DNA of 10,021 bases from Solirubrobacterales bacterium (GTDB lineage: Bacteria; Actinomycetota; Thermoleophilia; Solirubrobacterales; Solirubrobacteraceae), in the NCBI GenBank assembly GCA_025963955.1, contig JAOPZU010000025.1, forward strand, positions 1 to 10,021, given 5' to 3'. The notes below the pieces were generated by a model. It had not been told where the DNA came from. It did no database searches and was given only the letters and a program-made list of their open reading frames with translations. Shown in pieces: positions 6,875 to 10,021 of this stretch; position 1 is the stretch's first letter; each line of letters begins with the position of its first letter. Made by a program: the position numbers and the translations under genes.

Positions 6875-6898
6875 GGGGTCGGTCCGGGGACCGCCCTC
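6875..6898 (+). terminator. Possible hairpin terminator after phoU
   Basis: A six-base-pair core (CGGTCC paired with GGACCG) extends past one mismatch by four further pairs, in the 185-bp gap between phoU and the next regulator. Only a weak TTTT occurs about 10 nt downstream, so termination is uncertain and read-through into the regulator is possible. The rest of the gap holds the PHO-box repeats and the -10 at 6960. Confidence 0.35.
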
Positions 6899-6902
6899 AC
6901 GG

Positions 6903-6924
6903 CTGTGATTTTCCTGTGACTTCA
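6903..6924 (+). promoter_or_regulatory. PHO-box-like direct repeat upstream of response regulator
   Basis: CTGTGAT at 6903 and CTGTGAC at 6914 are spaced by 4 bp, again an exact 11-bp period. Read on the plus strand it resembles the enterobacterial PHO box (CTGTCAT-N4 repeats). Read on the minus strand it gives two TCACAG cores, like the middle unit at 1648 and mycobacterial PhoP boxes, but in the opposite direction to the other two sites here. It lies 36 bp before the -10 at 6960, consistent with autoregulation. Confidence 0.7.
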
Positions 6925-6959
6925 GGCGGCACGGGTGTAGCCGGCGGCGTCTTCCGGCG

Positions 6960-6965
6960 TACACT
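6960..6965 (+). promoter_or_regulatory. Candidate -10 element of response regulator gene
   Basis: TACACT matches TANNNT and lies 8 nt before the ATG at 6974, so the transcript would be leaderless or nearly so. No good -35 is seen. AGGA at 6967 is only 3 nt from the ATG, too close for a normal Shine-Dalgarno. Confidence 0.5.
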
Positions 6966-6973
6966 CAGGACAC

Positions 6974-7816
6974 ATGACGGAACGGGTCTTCACCGGCACG
7001 GACGTTGATCGTCCTGCCTCCAACCCGGGCGCCGCACCGCTGCGGATCGCCGTGATCGATACAGATTCCGGCTTCCTGCAGGTGCTCTCCAAACGCCTGG
7101 AACGTCTCGGCTGGGAGCACCGCGTCCTCGCGAGTGCCGTCCCGACCGACGCGATGGTCGCGATGCGCCTCGGCGCCGTGGTCATCGACCTCTCCGTCCT
7201 CGGTCCGCAGGCCTGGGACTACCTCGAGAAGGTCTGCACGGAGATGCCCGGTCTCGCCGTGATCGTCTGCACCGGGCAGTCGACGGTCGCCCAGCGGGTC
7301 CGGGGCCTGCGCATGGGCGCCGACGACTGGCTGCAGAAGCCGTGTCACCCGGAGGAGCTCATCGCCCGGGTGGAGGCCGTCGTCCGGCGTCGCCGCCGGA
7401 CGGAGACCCGCGCCGAGTCCGGCCCGATCGCCGCCGGCGAGATCGAGATCCGCGCCGACCGCTTCCAGGCGTTCGTCGACGGCCTCTCCATCGACCTGAC
7501 GCGCCGCGAGTTCGAGCTCATCGAGCTGCTGGCCTCGGCTGAGGGCCGTGTCCTGGAGCGCGAGGAGATCTACCAGCGGGTCTGGGGCTACGCGATGGCC
7601 CGCGGCGACCGCTCGGTGGACGTCTTCGTGCGCAAGCTGCGCCAGAAGCTCGAGAAGGCCTCACCGGGCTGGCGGTACATCCACACGCACTTCGGCGTGG
7701 GCTACCGCTTCTCCCCGGAACTAGCCGACAACGCGCTGCCGGTCCTGGACGACGCATCGGCCGTGCCGGCGTCCGCGGACGCCGCCGCTCCGGTCCCCGT
7801 CAGCTCGCCGTTCTAA
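6974..7816 (+). CDS. OmpR/PhoB-family response regulator with atypical acidic pocket
   Basis: A 280-residue two-domain response regulator. The receiver (residues 23-140) has phosphoacceptor Asp72 in AVVIDLSVLG, the switch Thr100 in VIVCTGQS and the conserved Lys122 in LQKPCHPEEL. The N-terminal acidic pair is changed, reading VIDTD (D29-T30) where VVDDD is usual, so one metal-binding carboxylate is probably lost. The winged-helix domain (about 157-246) has TRREFELIELL, recognition helix GDRSVDVFVRKLRQKL and wing HTHFGVGYRF. A 33-residue Ala/Pro/Ser-rich tail follows. No histidine kinase is encoded next to it, unlike typical PhoP-PhoR or RegX3-SenX3 pairs. Position after pstSCAB-phoU and the PHO box upstream make it the likely phosphate regulator. 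I do not assign PhoP versus RegX3. Confidence 0.9.
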   Translation: MTERVFTGTDVDRPASNPGAAPLRIAVIDTDSGFLQVLSKRLERLGWEHRVLASAVPTDAMVAMRLGAVVIDLSVLGPQAWDYLEKVCTEMPGLAVIVCTGQSTVAQRVRGLRMGADDWLQKPCHPEELIARVEAVVRRRRRTETRAESGPIAAGEIEIRADRFQAFVDGLSIDLTRREFELIELLASAEGRVLEREEIYQRVWGYAMARGDRSVDVFVRKLRQKLEKASPGWRYIHTHFGVGYRFSPELADNALPVLDDASAVPASADAAAPVPVSSPF

Positions 7817-7823
7817 GCCGGGC

Positions 7824-7841
7824 CGTCGCCCTCGGGCGGCG
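7824..7841 (+). terminator. Possible hairpin terminator after response regulator
   Basis: An imperfect stem of 7 bp (one G-T wobble) closes on a CTCG loop, 8 nt after the regulator's TAA and before the next promoter. There is no T-tract. Position fits a terminator but the support is modest. Confidence 0.35.
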
Positions 7842-7851
7842 CCCGTCCTCG

Positions 7852-7857
7852 TAGACT
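7852..7857 (+). promoter_or_regulatory. Candidate -10 element for membrane protein gene, leaderless
   Basis: TAGACT matches TANNNT and is followed by exactly 7 nt (GGTCGGC) before the GTG at 7865. This is the same geometry as at the DUF47 gene. No Shine-Dalgarno is present, so the mRNA probably starts at the GTG. Confidence 0.55.
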
Positions 7858-7864
7858 GGTCGGC

Positions 7865-8230
7865 GTGAACACGAAGGCACTGCGCAACGCCGGGATCGTC
7901 GTCCTGCTGGCCGTTGTCGTGTACGCCGTCCCGGGCGGCCAGACGAGCGCCCAGTTCATCGGCGGGCTCTTCTCGACGCTCATCCTCGCCTCGCTCGTGT
8001 TCGCCGCGTGGCGGATGTACCGCGAGCACCGGGTGGCGCTGTACTCGCTCGGGGACCGCGACCGCGGGCTGCTCTACGGCGGCGTGGCGGGCATCGTGCT
8101 CGCCGCCGCGGGCGCGCAGAAGCTGCTCGAGGGCAGCGGCCCCGGCGTGGTGCTCTGGCTCGCGCTGATCGGCGGCGCGATCTACGCGTTCGTCACCGTG
8201 TACCGGAACTTCAAGGCCTACAGCTTCTAA
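7865..8230 (+). CDS. Small four-helix membrane protein, unknown function
   Basis: A 121-residue hydrophobic protein with four predicted membrane segments near residues 9-24, 31-50, 68-84 and 94-113. A conserved-looking charged cytoplasmic-type loop between helices 2 and 3 contains REHRVALYSLGDRDRG. The C-terminus is basic and aromatic (YRNFKAYSF). I do not recognise the family. The GTG start is supported by the -10 hexamer 7 nt upstream and by the absence of any better in-frame start. It has its own promoter and ends 30 bp from the convergent DUF3072 gene, so it need not belong to the phosphate circuit. Confidence 0.8.
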   Translation: MNTKALRNAGIVVLLAVVVYAVPGGQTSAQFIGGLFSTLILASLVFAAWRMYREHRVALYSLGDRDRGLLYGGVAGIVLAAAGAQKLLEGSGPGVVLWLALIGGAIYAFVTVYRNFKAYSF

Positions 8231-8233
8231 CCA

Positions 8234-8255
8234 GGGCGCGCCGTCGGGGGCGCCC
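8234..8255. terminator. Possible bidirectional hairpin between convergent genes
   Basis: GGGCGC and GCGCCC pair around a 10-nt loop in the 30-bp gap between two converging stop codons. No T-tract is present. In DNA this GC-rich a six-base-pair stem may be coincidental; position is the main support. Confidence 0.3.
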
Positions 8256-8260
8256 GCGGA

Positions 8261-8470
8261 TCAGGCGGCGCCGCGGCCCGTGCGCTCCTGCAGCTCGTCG
8301 ATCTTCAGCGAGGCGTCCGCCTTGCTGATGCCGTCGGGCACCGCCTCGCCCGCCTCCTGCGAGAGGGTCTGCAGGTAGGACAACTGCGGCCCGGTCGCGG
8401 GCTCGTCGCCGGTGACCCAGTCGTGGGGGTCCTTCTCGGGGTTCGGGGTTGGGGTCTGATCGGTGCTCAT
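8261..8470 (-). CDS. DUF3072 domain-containing small protein
   Basis: A 69-residue acidic, soluble protein. The block DPHDWVTGDEPATGPQLSYL (residues 14-33), then QTLSQEAGEAVP, and the end KADASLKIDELQERTGRG (50-67) match my recollection of the DUF3072 family over nearly its whole length. The C-terminal half looks like a short helix-loop-helix (SAP-like in general shape), but the function of the family is not known to me. The ATG at 8470 gives a full-length family member. There is no good Shine-Dalgarno. A weak -10 (TAGCGG, plus positions 8477-8482) ends 6 nt before the ATG, hinting at another leaderless transcript. The perfect LexA-type box at 8501-8514 lies directly upstream, so the gene may be DNA-damage inducible. 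Confidence 0.88.
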   Translation of the reverse strand: MSTDQTPTPNPEKDPHDWVTGDEPATGPQLSYLQTLSQEAGEAVPDGISKADASLKIDELQERTGRGAA

Positions 8471-8500
8471 GTCTCGCCGCTACCCGAGGAACCGGCAGGA

Positions 8501-8514
8501 CGAACGTGCGTTCG
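8501..8514 (-). promoter_or_regulatory. LexA/SOS-type box upstream of DUF3072 gene
   Basis: CGAACGTGCGTTCG matches the Gram-positive/actinobacterial LexA consensus CGAACRNRYGTTCG at every defined position. The palindrome extends to 8500-8515. It overlaps a possible -35 (TTCGTC on the minus strand, 8499-8504) spaced 16 bp from the weak -10 at 8477-8482, an ideal position for repression. The only gene oriented to use it is DUF3072. Confidence 0.7.
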
Positions 8515-8569
8515 TGCCAGCTCGGACAGCTCCAGGTGTAGGCGTCGCGTCTCGCCGCGTCCCGGCCGC

Positions 8570-9892
8570 TCACCGCACGAGCCGCACGGCCAGGGTGGCC
8601 GCACCCGCGCCGGAGGGGTCACCCGCCCCGTGCAGCAGACCGAGGATGGCGGCGACGTACGCCTGCGTCTCCGGGATGGGCGGGATGCAGCCGCAGCGCT
8701 GCACGGGGACCGGCCCCGCGTTGTACGCCGCGAGGGCGAGCGGCACCGACCCGAACTGGCGCAGCAGGTCCCGCATCAGGTGGCCCTGGGCGTCGATCGC
8801 GGCGTCGGCGTCGAAGGGGTTGATCAGCCCGTACCGGGCCGCGGTCCCCGGCATGAACTGGGCGATGCCCAGCGCCCCGGCCGCCGATCGTGCGAACGGG
8901 TTGAAGCCCGACTCCTGCCACAGCTGCGCGGCCAGCAGCGCGGCGGACACGTTCCAGCGCTGCGCCGTCCGCCCGAGCACCGAGGCGTACCGCGCGGGCA
9001 CGAACGACGGCAGCGACGTACGCCGGTCCGCGACCGCCACGCTCGTGGCTCCGCCGGCGCTGGAGGAGGCGTTCAGCGTGTAGCCGAAGTGCCACGGCTC
9101 CCACGGGTACCGCTTGAGGAAGTGGAAGCGGGACGCGTTCGCCTCGATCCAGCCGTACGCCGAGGCCGGGCCGAGGTCGAGCTCCGTGCCGAGGCGGTGC
9201 AGCGAGGTGCCCGGCGGCGCGACCCACTTCGGGTCCGGGTGGGCGGCGAAGAGCACCGCCTGCTCCGCGTTGCTGCGGTAGCCGCTGACGACGTAGATCG
9301 TGTGGCCGGCCGCGGCCGCCGCCGCCGCCAGCCGGTCGAACCCGGCGGCCACGTCCGGCCGCATCGGCTTGCCGGTCCGGTAGGCGTAGGGGCCGGGGTA
9401 TTCGCCCTGGGCCGCGTCGCCCGCGGCGTAGCCGAGCGTCCCCGCCGGCACGAGCTCGGCGTCGGCGATCGCCCCGGCCCCCACCCGCTGCTCCCCGACG
9501 CGGATGTCGTCCAGGACCTCCACCCGCACCCGCGTGGGGGCCGGCGAGGACCCGCCCTGCGGGAACGACACGGCGATGAGCTGCGCCCCGTTGCGCTCGG
9601 CGGTGGCCTGCGCGGCCCGCCGTCCGGCCGCCAGGTACTGCTCGCGCTCCAGGTGGTTGGCGTTCTCCAGACCGGCGACCTGGGCGGGTTCGAAGACGTG
9701 CGGGTAGGCCTCCTGCAGCGCCCGGGCCGCCGCCAGCGCGCTGAGGTCCGCCGTGCGCTGCTGATCGCCGTGCTCGCCGAGACCCCGGGCGATGCCGCCC
9801 AGGACGAGCGCCCCGATGACCACGGCGGCCAGGACGCCGACCAGCAGGACGGTCGTCTGTCCGTCCTGGGGAGCCTCGCGGCGCGCGCTCAC
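8570..9892 (-). CDS. TadE-like anchor fused to VanY-type peptidase and SLT lytic transglycosylase
   Basis: A 440-residue three-part protein predicted to act on peptidoglycan outside the membrane. Residues 10-60 (DGQTTVLLVGVLAAVV..., then QQRTADLSALAAARAL) look like the N-terminus of actinobacterial TadE-like/Rv3654c-type pilin-like proteins, giving one membrane helix at about 13-38. Residues 165-272 form a VanY/M15 D,D-carboxypeptidase-like domain with SGYRS (203-207) and zinc ligands His232 and Asp239 in SLHRLGTELDLG. EPWH at 265-268 supplies the catalytic Glu265 and the third ligand His268. Residues 310-420 form an SLT domain with catalytic Glu327 in WQESGFNP, GALGIAQFMP (339-348) and AYNAGP (389-394). 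Both active sites look intact. The GTG start has GGAG 7 nt upstream and overlaps the preceding stop (GTGA). Confidence 0.9.
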   Translation of the reverse strand: MSARREAPQDGQTTVLLVGVLAAVVIGALVLGGIARGLGEHGDQQRTADLSALAAARALQEAYPHVFEPAQVAGLENANHLEREQYLAAGRRAAQATAERNGAQLIAVSFPQGGSSPAPTRVRVEVLDDIRVGEQRVGAGAIADAELVPAGTLGYAAGDAAQGEYPGPYAYRTGKPMRPDVAAGFDRLAAAAAAAGHTIYVVSGYRSNAEQAVLFAAHPDPKWVAPPGTSLHRLGTELDLGPASAYGWIEANASRFHFLKRYPWEPWHFGYTLNASSSAGGATSVAVADRRTSLPSFVPARYASVLGRTAQRWNVSAALLAAQLWQESGFNPFARSAAGALGIAQFMPGTAARYGLINPFDADAAIDAQGHLMRDLLRQFGSVPLALAAYNAGPVPVQRCGCIPPIPETQAYVAAILGLLHGAGDPSGAGAATLAVRLVR

Positions 9893-10021
9893 GGAAGGAC
9901 TCCGAGGACCGCGCGGATCGCCGCGCGGTGGCGCAGAGGACGCGGCAGCCCACCCGCCGGCGGGGCGAGCAACAACCGGTGGGCGTGCGGGGCCACCGCG
10001 GCCAGCCCCGCCTCGGCGAGC
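9889..10021 (-). CDS. Unidentified protein, C-terminal end only
   Basis: The minus-strand frame ending in the TGA at 9889-9891 is open to the window edge and gives 43 codons with almost only G or C in third position. The visible protein is rich in Ala, Leu, Arg and Pro (LAEAGLAAVAPHAHRLLLA, ending RAVLGVLP). Its stop overlaps the GTG start of the TadE-VanY-SLT gene in a GTGA, the usual sign of an operon. It has no start in the window. The TadE-like N-terminus of the downstream gene suggests a Tad/type II secretion neighbourhood, but this fragment has no motif that proves it. Confidence 0.6.
   Translation of the reverse strand, partial: LAEAGLAAVAPHAHRLLLAPPAGGLPRPLRHRAAIRAVLGVLP
9900..9903 (-). 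promoter_or_regulatory. Ribosome binding site of TadE-VanY-SLT gene
   Basis: On the minus strand GGAG lies 7 nt before the GTG at 9892, which decides this start over later in-frame codons. It lies inside the upstream gene's coding end. Confidence 0.65.

Noticed and set aside
8463..9083. Plus-strand open frame opposite the SLT domain, starting near the LexA box
   Set aside because: It is antisense to intact SLT catalytic motifs and has no recognisable domain. The LexA box is therefore assigned to the minus-strand DUF3072 gene.

Overview
The window is very GC-rich, with almost all third codon positions G or C, GTG starts and many 1-4 bp gene overlaps. Together with the gene families present this points to a high-GC actinobacterium. 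A Solirubrobacterales/Thermoleophilia-type lineage is a guess from overall gene character, not something shown by a marker gene.

Layout. (1) Positions 1-933, plus strand: the end of a membrane-anchored Lys/Ala-rich protein, overlapping by 4 bp a small coiled-coil/zinc-ribbon protein. A strong hairpin separates them from a convergent gene. (2) Positions 966-1595, minus strand: a DUF47 (PhoU-like) protein. (3) Positions 1711-2112, plus strand: a DNA-binding winged-helix protein of the OmpR/PhoB type that has no receiver domain. (4) Positions 2144-6788, plus strand: a compact, translationally coupled high-affinity phosphate operon pstS-pstC-pstA-pstB-phoU. (5) Positions 6974-7816, plus strand: a full-length OmpR/PhoB-type response regulator with an altered acidic pocket and no histidine kinase next to it. 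(6) Positions 7865-8230, plus strand: an unrecognised four-helix membrane protein, convergent with a minus-strand DUF3072 gene (8261-8470) that has a perfect LexA-type box upstream. (7) Positions 8570-10021, minus strand: a three-part protein (TadE-like membrane anchor, VanY/M15 peptidase, SLT lytic transglycosylase) that overlaps the end of an unidentified upstream gene.

How it works together. The central 6 kb looks like a phosphate-starvation locus. Three direct-repeat sites with an exact 11-bp period (PHO-box-like, TTCAC or TCACAG cores) lie in the DUF47/winged-helix divergent gap, in front of pstS, and in front of the response regulator. The likely circuit is that the response regulator, and perhaps also the receiver-less winged-helix protein, binds these boxes and controls phosphate import (PstSCAB), its signalling partner PhoU, the DUF47 protein and the regulators themselves. 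At least three genes (966-1595, 6974-7816 and 7865-8230) have a TANNNT -10 hexamer only 7-8 nt before the start codon and no well-placed Shine-Dalgarno sequence, so they are probably transcribed leaderless.

The most interesting points are the phosphate circuit with a receiver-less regulator and an atypical kinase-less response regulator, the pstS PHO box embedded in the upstream gene's coding tail, the LexA box before DUF3072, and the TadE-VanY-SLT fusion. No RNA genes, insertion sequences, CRISPR arrays or origins were seen. No stretch over 300 bases lacks a gene.
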